Assembly: GCA_035388225.1 (NCBI GenBank)
Contig: DAOOPM010000001.1
Coordinates: 186,001 to 250,000, forward strand
Direction of reading: 5' to 3'
Length of the DNA: 64,000 nucleotides
Source: SB25 sp029560875
Lineage (GTDB): Bacteria > Bacteroidota > Bacteroidia > Bacteroidales > Tenuifilaceae
Part shown: positions 50,889 through 59,388 of the stretch, in pieces
Position numbering within the stretch: the first letter of the stretch is position 1
Layout of the letters: every line of letters begins with the position of its first letter
Translations under genes and position numbers: made by a program
Notes under the pieces: model-generated
Told to the model about the DNA's origin: nothing
What the model saw: the letters and a program-made list of their open reading frames with translations, nothing else
Database searches by the model: none

Positions 50889-52679
50889 CTAGTAGCGCTG
50901 ACGCTCCTTGTAGTGAGTATGTAGCAATTCGTGCGATTTATGTCCATTAGGTTCGTGTAAGAACTCCTTGTAAATTGCAACTACCTCGGGGTTCTCGTGC
51001 GACTTACGAATCTTCATACCTGCATCCTCTCGGTATATAGCCTCGGCACGTTTCTGACGAATCTCGGCATTGGTTGGAATTGGCTGACCACCACCACCAA
51101 TACATCCACCAGGGCAAGCCATAATCTCTATAAAATGCCAATCGCCTTTACCCGACTTAACTGCATCCATTACCTTCTTAGCATTGGTTAACCCGTGTGC
51201 TACAACAGTTTTAAGCACTGCACCTTCTAAAAACTTCCACTCAGGTACAGTATTTTCAATCTTGACAGAAGCTTCACGAACACCATCCATACCACGAACA
51301 GGTGTAATATTTAGTCCATCGAAAGGAACTTCGCGGCCTGTAACAACCTCGTAAGCAGTACGCAATGCAGCCTCCATTACACCACCTGTTGCACCGAAAA
51401 TAACAGCAGCACCAGTGGAATCGCCCATAATACTATCGCAATGCGACTCGGAAAGAGCGTTGAACTCTATACCAGCCTGTTTAATCATAATAGCCAATTC
51501 GCGAGTTGTAAGAACGTAATCTACATCCTTATATCCACTTGAACGCATCTCAGGTCTATCTGCCTCAAACTTCTTAGCTGTACAAGGCATTATAGATACA
51601 GAAACAATCTTTGCTGGGTCTATGTTTCTTTTCTTGGCATAGTATGTTTTCACAAGCGCTCCAAACATCTGCTGAGGTGACTTACAGGTTGATAGATTAT
51701 CGAGATATTCTGGGTATGTATGCTCAATGAATTTAATCCAACCTGGGGAACAACTAGTTGCCATAGGTAACTTAACACTTGTATCCTTGTCAACCAAAGC
51801 CTTTTTTAAACGACCAAGAAGTTCGAAACCTTCCTCCATAATGGTAAGGTCGGCAGTAAAGTCGGTATCAAGCACAGAGTCGAATCCAAGGCGACGAAGT
51901 GCAGAAACCATTTTACCAGTAACAATCTCACCTGGAGCTAATCCTAAATCCTCACCAAGGGCAACCCTAACGGCAGGAGCTGTTTGAACCACAACGTGTT
52001 TATCGGGGTTGTAAATAGCATCCCAAACCTCGTCGAGATAGTTACGCTCTATTAATGCTCCAGTGGGGCAGCGGTTTACACACTGACCGCAGTTGGTACA
52101 AACCACCTCGAACATTGGATTCTCAAAGAAAGTAGATATTTTCATTTTCTCACCCTTATAGGCAACGCCCAATGCGCTAACATGCTGAAGCTCCTCGCAG
52201 GTGCGAACGCAACGCTGACAACGGATACACTTACTATCATCCTTAATAATAGAAGGAGAGTAAGCATCCATTTGGTAGTTCTTATGAGGAACCAAATCGA
52301 TAAACATAGGCTCAGATATCTTATACTCCGATGCTAAGTTCTGAAGTTCGCAATTGCCATTCTTGTAGCAAGTAGTACACTTAGCATTGTGCTCAGAAAG
52401 AAGCAAATCGATAATATGCTTACGAGCCGTACGCACCTTAATTGTATTTGTCATAACCTCCATACCTTCGGCCACTGGCATAGCACAAGAAGCGGGAAGT
52501 GTACGAGCACCCTTCATTTCAACAACGCAAACACGACAGTTACCGGCTATGCAAAGGTCGTCGTGATAGCAGAGTGTAGGAATGTGTATATTAAGCTGTT
52601 TTGCAGCTTGCAAAATGGTTGTACCCTCGTCAACTGTTACGGGAATACCATCTATGATGAGATTTATTTTTTTAGCCAT
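50889..52679 (-). CDS. [FeFe] hydrogenase catalytic subunit 2 (HndD type)
   Basis: A 596-residue [FeFe] hydrogenase with the same N-terminal cluster set as subunit 1 ([2Fe-2S]; His-Cys cluster CTTCYKNGNC; CIRCQRC; CTNCGQC). H-cluster motifs: L1 reads TSCSPGW (Cys310, Ser311) where the canonical form has two Cys. L2 is MPCTAK (Cys366) and L3 is ACPGGCIGGGG. A Cys also appears in STCKSPQQ (Cys332), where subunit 1 has STAKSPQQ. The TSCSPGW / STCKSPQQ pair may be a coordinated variant. I believe similar wording occurs in some HndD enzymes but cannot verify it. It is the last gene of its three-gene operon. Confidence 0.95.
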   Translation of the reverse strand: MAKKINLIIDGIPVTVDEGTTILQAAKQLNIHIPTLCYHDDLCIAGNCRVCVVEMKGARTLPASCAMPVAEGMEVMTNTIKVRTARKHIIDLLLSEHNAKCTTCYKNGNCELQNLASEYKISEPMFIDLVPHKNYQMDAYSPSIIKDDSKCIRCQRCVRTCEELQHVSALGVAYKGEKMKISTFFENPMFEVVCTNCGQCVNRCPTGALIERNYLDEVWDAIYNPDKHVVVQTAPAVRVALGEDLGLAPGEIVTGKMVSALRRLGFDSVLDTDFTADLTIMEEGFELLGRLKKALVDKDTSVKLPMATSCSPGWIKFIEHTYPEYLDNLSTCKSPQQMFGALVKTYYAKKRNIDPAKIVSVSIMPCTAKKFEADRPEMRSSGYKDVDYVLTTRELAIMIKQAGIEFNALSESHCDSIMGDSTGAAVIFGATGGVMEAALRTAYEVVTGREVPFDGLNITPVRGMDGVREASVKIENTVPEWKFLEGAVLKTVVAHGLTNAKKVMDAVKSGKGDWHFIEIMACPGGCIGGGGQPIPTNAEIRQKRAEAIYREDAGMKIRKSHENPEVVAIYKEFLHEPNGHKSHELLHTHYKERQRY

Positions 52680-52699
52680 TTTTCAAAATTTTAAGCAAA

Positions 52700-53863
52700 T
52701 TAGTAAATCATCTCTTCCTTAAAGTTCTCAACAATTGAGAAGAACGAGTTTGCAACACTCTGACCAAGACCGCATTTAGCAGTTATTTTCATGGTTTGAG
52801 CCAATTTTTGCAACTGCTCAAGGTAGGCAGTATGACGCTCGCCTTTCTTAACAGCCTCAATACCAAGTTTAAGCTGCTGACAACCTACACGGCAAGGTGT
52901 ACACTGGCCACAAGACTCTTCCTCGAAAAATTCAAGGTAATTCTTCAACACATTGTACATTGAACGAGAACTATTGAAAAGCATCATAGAGCCTCCAGTT
53001 GGAACACCCTCGAATCCAATAATGGTATCCTTGAACTTTTTGCGAGGTACGCAAAATCCGGAAGCACCTCCAACCTGAACGGCTTTGGTATCGCCATCGC
53101 CAAGCTCATCAACAAACTGTTCAACAGTCATACCTAGCTCCAACTCATAAATACCTGGCTTTGGAGTATCGCCAGAAATTGAGAACACCTTTGAACCACG
53201 TGAATCGGCTGTTCCAAGCTCTTTAAACTTACGTGCACCGTAGCGGAAAATCATGAATGAGTACACCAATGTTTCCACGTTGTTAATAACAGTAGGTTTC
53301 TTGCGGAAACCTGAAACTGTTGGGTAAGGAGGTTTGTTGCGGGGTTCACCACGGTCACCTTCCATTGACTCAAACAATGCGCTTTCCTCTCCACAGATGT
53401 ATGCTCCGCTACCCATTATTATTCTTATCTTGAAATCGGAACCTACCTCCTTAAGAGTAGCATGGAAACTATCTAGTTGTTTCTCAAGTTCAGGCAATAA
53501 GAAACGGTACTCGCCACGAAGATAAAGGAAACCTTCCTTAGCATTGATAACCTTTGCACATATTGCCATTCCGCCAAAAACCTTGAGAGGAACTTTAAAA
53601 AGAATCTCTCTATCCTTAAAAGTGCCAGGTTCACCCTCATCAGCATTACATACAACATACTTATCGGGCTCGGGTTGTTCGCTAGTAAATTTCCATTTTA
53701 GGGCAGTAGGAAAACCTGCACCACCACGACCTTTAAGGCCAGACTCAAGTAATTCGTTGATAATTTCGTCGTTATTGCGTTGATAGGTCGATTTTAGAAT
53801 GTCCTTTAGGTTACAATCTTGGTCGAAAATAAGGTCAACGCGACGTAAAAAGTTATTTGACAT
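52700..53863 (-). CDS. Short NuoF-like flavin/NADH subunit of hydrogenase 2
   Basis: A 387-residue NuoF core only: LKGRGGAGFPTALKW (FMN/NADH site), GAYICGEESALFESMEG, and the [4Fe-4S] ligands SCGQCTPCRVG. It lacks the N-terminal thioredoxin-like domain and the C-terminal ferredoxin domain present in the hydrogenase 1 partner (44488-46281). Hydrogenase 2 therefore has fewer electron-entry sites and may be a simple NADH-linked or differently confurcating enzyme. A Shine-Dalgarno (AGGAG) precedes the ATG. It lies between the NuoE-like and hydrogenase genes. Confidence 0.93.
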   Translation of the reverse strand: MSNNFLRRVDLIFDQDCNLKDILKSTYQRNNDEIINELLESGLKGRGGAGFPTALKWKFTSEQPEPDKYVVCNADEGEPGTFKDREILFKVPLKVFGGMAICAKVINAKEGFLYLRGEYRFLLPELEKQLDSFHATLKEVGSDFKIRIIMGSGAYICGEESALFESMEGDRGEPRNKPPYPTVSGFRKKPTVINNVETLVYSFMIFRYGARKFKELGTADSRGSKVFSISGDTPKPGIYELELGMTVEQFVDELGDGDTKAVQVGGASGFCVPRKKFKDTIIGFEGVPTGGSMMLFNSSRSMYNVLKNYLEFFEEESCGQCTPCRVGCQQLKLGIEAVKKGERHTAYLEQLQKLAQTMKITAKCGLGQSVANSFFSIVENFKEEMIY

Positions 53864-53881
53864 GGTATAATCTCCTATGCT

Positions 53882-54346
53882 TTACTTTTTCATGTATTCA
53901 TTAATAATATCTCTAACCTTTTCAGGTGTTAACTCGGTGTATGCCTCATCGTTAATAAGCATAGCAGGCCCTTTGTGGCACCAGCCAAGACAGTTGGTTT
54001 CGAGAAGCGAGAACTTTCTGTTTTGAGTAGTTTCGCCCACTTTCACCTTAAGCATATCTTCCAATTCCTGAATAATAAGGTTCTTCCCTTTCATGGCACA
54101 GGAAATAGTTCTACAAATCCGAATAACATACTTACCACGTGGTTGAGTATCGAGGAAGCTGTAGAAAGTAGCGGTTCCATAAACCTTTGCAGCCGAAATA
54201 TCGAGTTCGCGTGCGATTTCGGTCATTGCCTCACTAGAGATGTAGCGCTCCTCTTGCACAACACCTTGTAGGATTGGGATTAAACTCTCCCGAACTCTTC
54301 CGTGCTTGTCAGCAAGTTTTTTTACTAATTCTTTGGTCTCCGTCAT
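53882..54346 (-). CDS. NuoE-like [2Fe-2S] subunit of hydrogenase 2
   Basis: A 154-residue NuoE family protein, first gene of the hydrogenase 2 operon. Ligands are CRTISC and CLGWC, and the usual wording YGTATFYSF is present. It should bridge the NuoF-like flavin subunit and the hydrogenase. Two tandem Rex-like palindromes lie 27-61 bp upstream of the ATG. No perfect TAnnTTTG -7 element was found, although TAAAAATTG close to the start could serve. Confidence 0.93.
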   Translation of the reverse strand: MTETKELVKKLADKHGRVRESLIPILQGVVQEERYISSEAMTEIARELDISAAKVYGTATFYSFLDTQPRGKYVIRICRTISCAMKGKNLIIQELEDMLKVKVGETTQNRKFSLLETNCLGWCHKGPAMLINDEAYTELTPEKVRDIINEYMKK

Positions 54347-54372
54347 AATTGCAATTTTTAAAAAAACGACAT

Positions 54373-54390
54373 CTGTTATTTTTGTAACAC
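54373..54390. promoter_or_regulatory. Rex-like operator 1 of hydrogenase 2 operon
   Basis: CTGTTA-TTTTTG-TAACAC, inverted TGTTA/TAACA halves with a 6-bp spacer, 27 bp upstream of the first ATG. Confidence 0.6.
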
Positions 54391-54407
54391 TGTTATTTAT
54401 TTAACAA
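54390..54407. promoter_or_regulatory. Rex-like operator 2 of hydrogenase 2 operon
   Basis: CTGTTA-TTTATT-TAACAA, directly adjoining operator 1 (sharing one base). The centres of the two sites are 17 bp apart. Confidence 0.62.
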
Positions 54408-54816
54408 ATCAATATTTCGTAACAAATTGATTTTCTTGTATAAATATAAAAACAAGTTTTAATTAACAAAGTGATTTTTGTCAGTTTTTATTAGTATACG
54501 AGGCCAAAAAGATTAATTTAGAAACATTCAAATCTATTTTAGTTATTGATTGAAACCAAGTGTGTTTACTGTGAAATAATTAACTGTAAATCCGATAATT
54601 ATGAACATTTCTTACAATAGTTGAATTTATTGGAATTACATGAGTGTGAATTGAACCAAACAAAGGAACTACTTTTTATCAGAATCACCTATCTGTGCAA
54701 TTAATACATAATCAATAAATTACGCTCAAAAAAGATAAACCAAAAAATCTGATTAATATTATTGAAAAAATTTAGTTGTATAAAAATGAATTCTTCAGTT
54801 TTTCCCAAATTAAAAA

Positions 54817-54841
54817 AAGCCCGACATTAAATGTCGGGCTT
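54817..54841 (-). terminator. Terminator of the S46 peptidase gene
   Basis: Stem AAGCCCGACAT / ATGTCGGGCTT with a 3-nt loop and a T-run on the minus strand, about 20 bp after the stop. Confidence 0.85.
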
Positions 54842-54862
54842 GATAATTAATAGATTAACTTG

Positions 54863-57028
54863 CTAGTAAACTATATTCATCTCCTTTAAAAGATGTCCTG
54901 CGCCAGCAAACTTATCAATAACAAACAATGTATACCTAATATCAAGTGCAATATTACGACAGTAATTTGGGTCGAACATAACATCACTCATGGTGCTTTC
55001 CCAGCATCGGTCGAAGTTAATGCCAATTAAGTAGCCGTTGGAATCAATTACAGGACTACCCGAGTTCCCTCCAGTTGTATGATTTGTACCTATGAATGCT
55101 ACAGGTACAGTACCATTAACAGCATACTGCCCAAAATCTTTCTTCTCGTAAAGTTCAACCAACTTTCTAGGAGGAACATAGTCTGGTACTCCAGCCTGGG
55201 TCGATTTTTCTATTATACCATCAATTGTAGTGTAGTAGTTGTAAACAACACCATCCTTAGGCTCAAATCCTTCAACTTTTCCATATGTAAAGCGGAGCGT
55301 AGAGTTTGCATCGGGGAAGAAGCGCTTGTCGGGTTGCATCTTCATCAGTCCATCAACATAGGTTCTGTAAAGAATATCCAAACTATCGTTTATTTCAGTT
55401 AAACGAGCCTCAACCTTATCCTTATATAGCAACTCAAATTGTGCATATACATTATAAATATTATCGGACTGGAAATGGCGAGCATTAACGCTATCCATCT
55501 CACTTAAAAGGGTGAATACCCTTACGCTATCAGAGAACACTGTTTGGCTGTATAGGTCGCCTGCCATTTGCATCCAATTGCCCTGATAATTTTGGTAAAG
55601 TTTGCCCAAGAAATCGGGATGATAGCTGGATGGAACCTGCTCGTAGTAGGATTTCATCATCGAGGCGAATACTTCAACATCAACATTAATCTCAAAATCC
55701 TTGTAGAAACCACGCGCATAGTTAATTAAACTATTTTTTGCTGCTTCAAACTTTTCTGCATCTCTAGGCGATTTTACAGCCTCAGCTATTACCTTATCGA
55801 AACGTGATGCGAAATTTACAAGTTCCACGGCATACACAGCCTCCGAACGATAGTCGGAAATTAGTGAAAGTGGCGTTAACTCATCGTAAAGCTTTTTAAA
55901 TGTTGGCAACAAATCACCATACTGCTTTTGCAATTCGGGAGATTTATTTGCCCAAGCTGTGAACATATTTTCCAACTCACGTTTTTGAGAAACAGCATCG
56001 AGCCTACGCAATCCGATGGTCTCCCCTATCCATTTCTTCCAGGCATTAGCAACACCTGCGTGTTTACTTGCATACTGAATGCGTATAGTATCGTTGGCAT
56101 CCATATAGTGGTTGAATATAGAGAGACGAGTATTCCTCAAGTTGATTTTATGAGGATTACTTTGATTGATTAGCAACTCCACAGCGTGCGAAGTAAGGAA
56201 TTGTTGAGTACGACCAGGAAAGCCATAAACCAGCGTAAAGTCACCCTCATTTATCCCTTTCATAGAAATGGGAAGGTATCGCTTAGGCTTATAGGGAACA
56301 TTCTCTGCAGAGTAAGCCGCAGGCTTATTATTCTTATCGGCGTAAATACGGAAAAGCGAAAAATCGCCGGTATGGCGTGGCCAAACCCAGTTATCGGTAT
56401 CGCCACCAAACTTACCTATAGATTCAGGTGGTGCTCCAACTAAGCGAACATCGCTAAATTCCTCGTAAAGGAAAAGGTAATACTCGTTTCCGTAGTACAT
56501 TGGACGAATAACTGCCACATATCCAACTCCCTCGGCTTCTACTTTTGTTGAAATTTCCTTAATACTAGCAGAAATAGTTTTACGACGTTCTGACTCTGTC
56601 ATCTCTTTGGTAACTCCTGTTAGAACCTGAACTGTAACATCCTCCATCCTAACAAGGAAACGAACGGTAAGTCCAGGATTTGGAAGTTCTTCCTGCTTAC
56701 TCATAGCCCAAAAACCATTCGAAAGGTAATCGTGCTCAACAGAAGAATGTGCTTGAATTCGGGAAAAACCGCAGTGGTGATTTGTAATTATTAAACCTTC
56801 AGCAGAAATTAATTCCGCAGTACAACCTCCACCGAACTGCACAATGGCATCCTTAAGGCTGGATTGGTTAACGCTGTAAATATCATCAGCAGTTAACTTG
56901 AAGCCCATTTTTTGCATCTCGTTTATGTTCTTGCCTACAAGCATTGGCAACCACATACCCTCATCGGCAACGCTATTGAACGCAACAAATACGGATAGCA
57001 GAAAAGTTATAGCAAATTTTCTCATCAT
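54863..57028 (-). CDS. S46 family dipeptidyl-peptidase, DPP11-like
   Basis: A 721-residue exported serine peptidase of family S46 (signal peptide about 1-21), removing dipeptides from oligopeptides in the periplasm. The catalytic His is in ITNHHCG (His84/85), Asp is expected in the middle region, and Ser is in GGNSGSP (about Ser656). Eighteen residues after the Ser comes Arg in NFDRCW. In DPP11 of Porphyromonas gingivalis the Arg at this spacing gives Asp/Glu specificity, while DPP7 has Gly, so DPP11-type specificity is inferred. ATG at 57025 is an equally good start. It ends a maf-containing unit. Confidence 0.93.
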   Translation of the reverse strand: MMRKFAITFLLSVFVAFNSVADEGMWLPMLVGKNINEMQKMGFKLTADDIYSVNQSSLKDAIVQFGGGCTAELISAEGLIITNHHCGFSRIQAHSSVEHDYLSNGFWAMSKQEELPNPGLTVRFLVRMEDVTVQVLTGVTKEMTESERRKTISASIKEISTKVEAEGVGYVAVIRPMYYGNEYYLFLYEEFSDVRLVGAPPESIGKFGGDTDNWVWPRHTGDFSLFRIYADKNNKPAAYSAENVPYKPKRYLPISMKGINEGDFTLVYGFPGRTQQFLTSHAVELLINQSNPHKINLRNTRLSIFNHYMDANDTIRIQYASKHAGVANAWKKWIGETIGLRRLDAVSQKRELENMFTAWANKSPELQKQYGDLLPTFKKLYDELTPLSLISDYRSEAVYAVELVNFASRFDKVIAEAVKSPRDAEKFEAAKNSLINYARGFYKDFEINVDVEVFASMMKSYYEQVPSSYHPDFLGKLYQNYQGNWMQMAGDLYSQTVFSDSVRVFTLLSEMDSVNARHFQSDNIYNVYAQFELLYKDKVEARLTEINDSLDILYRTYVDGLMKMQPDKRFFPDANSTLRFTYGKVEGFEPKDGVVYNYYTTIDGIIEKSTQAGVPDYVPPRKLVELYEKKDFGQYAVNGTVPVAFIGTNHTTGGNSGSPVIDSNGYLIGINFDRCWESTMSDVMFDPNYCRNIALDIRYTLFVIDKFAGAGHLLKEMNIVY

Positions 57029-57033
57029 ATATG

Positions 57034-57636
57034 TTATTGATTATTATTTATAAAGTTGAGTAACTCATTATGCAATTTTTGAACAGGCAACCCCATTACA
57101 TTAAAGTAAGAACCCTCAATTCGCTCAATGGCAACATACCCAATCCACTCCTGAATTCCATAGGCCCCAGCCTTGTCGTAAGGTTTATAACGTTCAATAT
57201 AGTACTCTATCTCCTCATCCGTTAAATGTCTAAAATACACATCGGTAAAGGAACTGAAACAGGTTGATTTGTTCACAGTTGACAAGCAAACACCAGTTAT
57301 TACAGTATGCTTATTTCCCGAAAGTTGCTTTAATATTGCAACTGCATCGGCTAAATCTACAGGTTTTCCCAACACTTTACCATTGCAAACCACAACGGTA
57401 TCGCAAGTAATAAGGATTGTGTCGTTACTTAAACGTTCGGTAAAGAACGATGCTTTATGCTTGGCCAAGTAAGTGGAAACCTGCTCAACGGGTAAATCAT
57501 CGGGATAGGATTCATCCTCGTGATTGGTAGACCAAATCTCAAAATCAACATCAAGCCCCTTAAGCAATTGCTGCCTACGAGGAGAGTTGGATGCGAGTAT
57601 TAAACTTTTACCTTTTATTATATTGTGTAATAACAT
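57034..57636 (-). CDS. Maf-like nucleotide pyrophosphatase
   Basis: A 200-residue Maf/HAM1-type pyrophosphatase that hydrolyses non-canonical or modified nucleoside triphosphates. The signature LASNSPRRQQLL opens the protein, and CDTVVVCNGKVLGKP, SGNKHTVITGVCL and KAGAYGIQ follow. The ATG at 57636 was taken rather than the TTG one codon earlier. It is 4 bp from the UbiA gene upstream and 5 bp from the S46 gene downstream, so kdsC-ubiA-maf-S46 are probably one unit. Confidence 0.94.
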   Translation of the reverse strand: MLLHNIIKGKSLILASNSPRRQQLLKGLDVDFEIWSTNHEDESYPDDLPVEQVSTYLAKHKASFFTERLSNDTILITCDTVVVCNGKVLGKPVDLADAVAILKQLSGNKHTVITGVCLSTVNKSTCFSSFTDVYFRHLTDEEIEYYIERYKPYDKAGAYGIQEWIGYVAIERIEGSYFNVMGLPVQKLHNELLNFINNNQ

Positions 57637-57640
57637 CAAC

Positions 57641-58597
57641 TTAAATTATCAACCAACGAAAAACAAAAGTATAGAGCAACCCGAACAGCATTATGAACTT
57701 ATTCATTCGGCTTGCTTTATGATAATCGTCTTTGTTCTGCGCCAAAAGCAACATCACAAAAAGCACGAAAATGGGAACCAAAATAAAAAGTACGAAATAT
57801 ATAAAGGTATAGTAATCGAATTTTCCTGATGGTAAAAAACGCATATAGCTGGCAAAAAGGAAAATCAATACAATAAGCGTAATCATCAATAGCGATGAGG
57901 CTATAATTTTTGATGCCTTAATTCCGAAATGCACAGGAATAGTGTTGCGACCGTAAACGGTATCGCCCTCAAAATCCTCAATATCCTTTACAATTTCGCG
58001 GACAAACGTTAGCAAAAATGCAAATAATGCATAACCTCCAACCCAGTACACCATTTTATATAGGTTGATATGGTAAAGGGCGATAACATCCCAGTAAATA
58101 TCGAAAAGAGGATACTCAAATATCAACGGAATAAGCGGTACAAGTCCAGTAAGAGTTGCAACAACCAGATTTCCGATGATTAACTGGCGCTTATAGGTGG
58201 TTGAGTAAAACCAAAGTACGCCAGTTGCTAGAACAAAAAGTAACGAAAAAATTGGTCGACCAATTTTTATGGCCACAAGCAATCCTAAGAAAATTCCCAG
58301 TGCGCTTAAAACCATGTGAATAGCAATAGCCATTCGGCGACTAACCGATTTACCGACCACAACAGTTTGCGGACGGTTTACTAAATCGGTTCGAGTATCG
58401 AAATAATCGTTTATTACATACCCTGCAGCAGTAATACATACGGTAGCCATTACCAACATTGCAAACGACAATAGTCCCAACTGCAACTCAAAGCCAAAAC
58501 TATGTAGAATTGGCTCCATTATAAAATACCGCACAAGAAGCATGGTTGCTGCAACTATCAGCAAATTCTTGTACCTTACTAATCGAAGTATTTCCAT
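57641..58597 (-). CDS. UbiA family prenyltransferase (geranylgeranylglycerol-phosphate type)
   Basis: A membrane prenyltransferase of 318 residues with about nine hydrophobic segments. The two Asp-rich motifs bind Mg-prenyl diphosphate: NDYFDTRTD at about 65-73 and KDIEDFEGD at about 190-198. The family in Bacteroidota is usually annotated as geranylgeranylglycerol-phosphate geranylgeranyltransferase-like, but UbiA proteins attach prenyl groups to various acceptors. The substrate here is not established. The ATG at 58597 was chosen over a TTG two codons earlier. It lies 16 bp after kdsC. Confidence 0.9.
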   Translation of the reverse strand: MEILRLVRYKNLLIVAATMLLVRYFIMEPILHSFGFELQLGLLSFAMLVMATVCITAAGYVINDYFDTRTDLVNRPQTVVVGKSVSRRMAIAIHMVLSALGIFLGLLVAIKIGRPIFSLLFVLATGVLWFYSTTYKRQLIIGNLVVATLTGLVPLIPLIFEYPLFDIYWDVIALYHINLYKMVYWVGGYALFAFLLTFVREIVKDIEDFEGDTVYGRNTIPVHFGIKASKIIASSLLMITLIVLIFLFASYMRFLPSGKFDYYTFIYFVLFILVPIFVLFVMLLLAQNKDDYHKASRMNKFIMLFGLLYTFVFRWLII

Positions 58598-58613
58598 AAC
58601 CAATTTGGGTTAA

Positions 58614-59138
58614 CTACTGTAAACCGTTAGACGATGGTCCCCACTTTCCGTTTAATCGGAGTACCTGCTCAATTACATCGCGCACGCAACCCTTGCCTCC
58701 TGCATAGGATGAGATGTAGGCCGAAATCTGTTTAATTTCGGGAGCTGCATCGAGAGGACAGGTTGGAATTCCAACTTTTTGCAACACCTCATAATCGGGC
58801 AAATCGTCGCCCATATATAAAATCTGCGAAAGTTCAATTCCATACTTGAACCTAAAATCCTCCAAAGCGTCAACCTTATCGGTTGCACCTAAATATATAT
58901 CGGTAACGCCTAAACCTTTGAAACGCTGCCTCACAGCTTCGGACTTTCCGCCAGAGATAATAGCAATAGGGAATCCACGCTCAACTGCAACGTGAACGGC
59001 GTAGCCGTCGCGGGTGTTGGATGTGCGTAAAAGTTCGCCTGAAGGATGGAGAATTACAGTGCCATCGGTAAAAACACCGTCGACATCAAAAACAAAGGCC
59101 TTTACATCGGCGAGTAGTTCTTTAAAGTTCTTTTTCAT
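58614..59138 (-). CDS. kdsC: KDO-8-phosphate phosphatase KdsC (HAD family)
   Basis: A 174-residue HAD phosphatase of subclass IIIA. The nucleophile motif is FDVDGVFTDG (about 18-27), followed by TRDGYAVHVA, IISGGKSEAVRQR (Lys/Ser motif) and MGDDLPDYEVL (acidic motif). It hydrolyses 3-deoxy-D-manno-octulosonate 8-phosphate in LPS inner-core synthesis and fits a Gram-negative envelope. The ATG at 59138 is preferred to a TTG two codons upstream. It is the first gene of the kdsC-ubiA-maf-S46 unit. Confidence 0.93.
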   Translation of the reverse strand: MKKNFKELLADVKAFVFDVDGVFTDGTVILHPSGELLRTSNTRDGYAVHVAVERGFPIAIISGGKSEAVRQRFKGLGVTDIYLGATDKVDALEDFRFKYGIELSQILYMGDDLPDYEVLQKVGIPTCPLDAAPEIKQISAYISSYAGGKGCVRDVIEQVLRLNGKWGPSSNGLQ

Positions 59139-59193
59139 TGACAAGAAAAATATTAATAACCCTAATAATCATTCCATTACTTTTACTATCAAC

Positions 59194-59388
59194 CTTACTT
59201 TTTCCATGATGAAAAAGTAAGAAAAAAATCTAGGCAAAACTATGCTTCCTCCCGCTCTAATGCAATCCAAAAATTACTGCAAAAATTAGGCAAGCCCCTT
59301 TTGCGTAATTTTAAGTCTTGCATTATTCACGCTCTGCTTGCTCGCAGTTTTGCCAGCCTAACGCACAAAAAAAACTAAAAACAAAACT
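59194..59388. repeat. Dispersed repeat-like intergenic segment
   Basis: An inverted repeat CTTACTTTTT...AAAAAGTAAG at 59194-59221 is followed by TCTAGGCAAAACTATG, and the segment ends with CGCAGTTTTGCCAGCCTAACG. The opening wording recurs between genes in other Bacteroidota genomes as I recall it. No gene is seen here. Confidence 0.45.

Larger units (their letters stand above)
54347..54862. other. AT-rich intergenic region with operators and terminator
   Basis: A 516-bp gap without a gene. It holds the hydrogenase 2 control region with two Rex-like sites (54373-54407), then about 400 bp of AT-rich sequence in which I see no gene or clear repeat, then the S46 terminator at 54817-54841. Confidence 0.6.
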
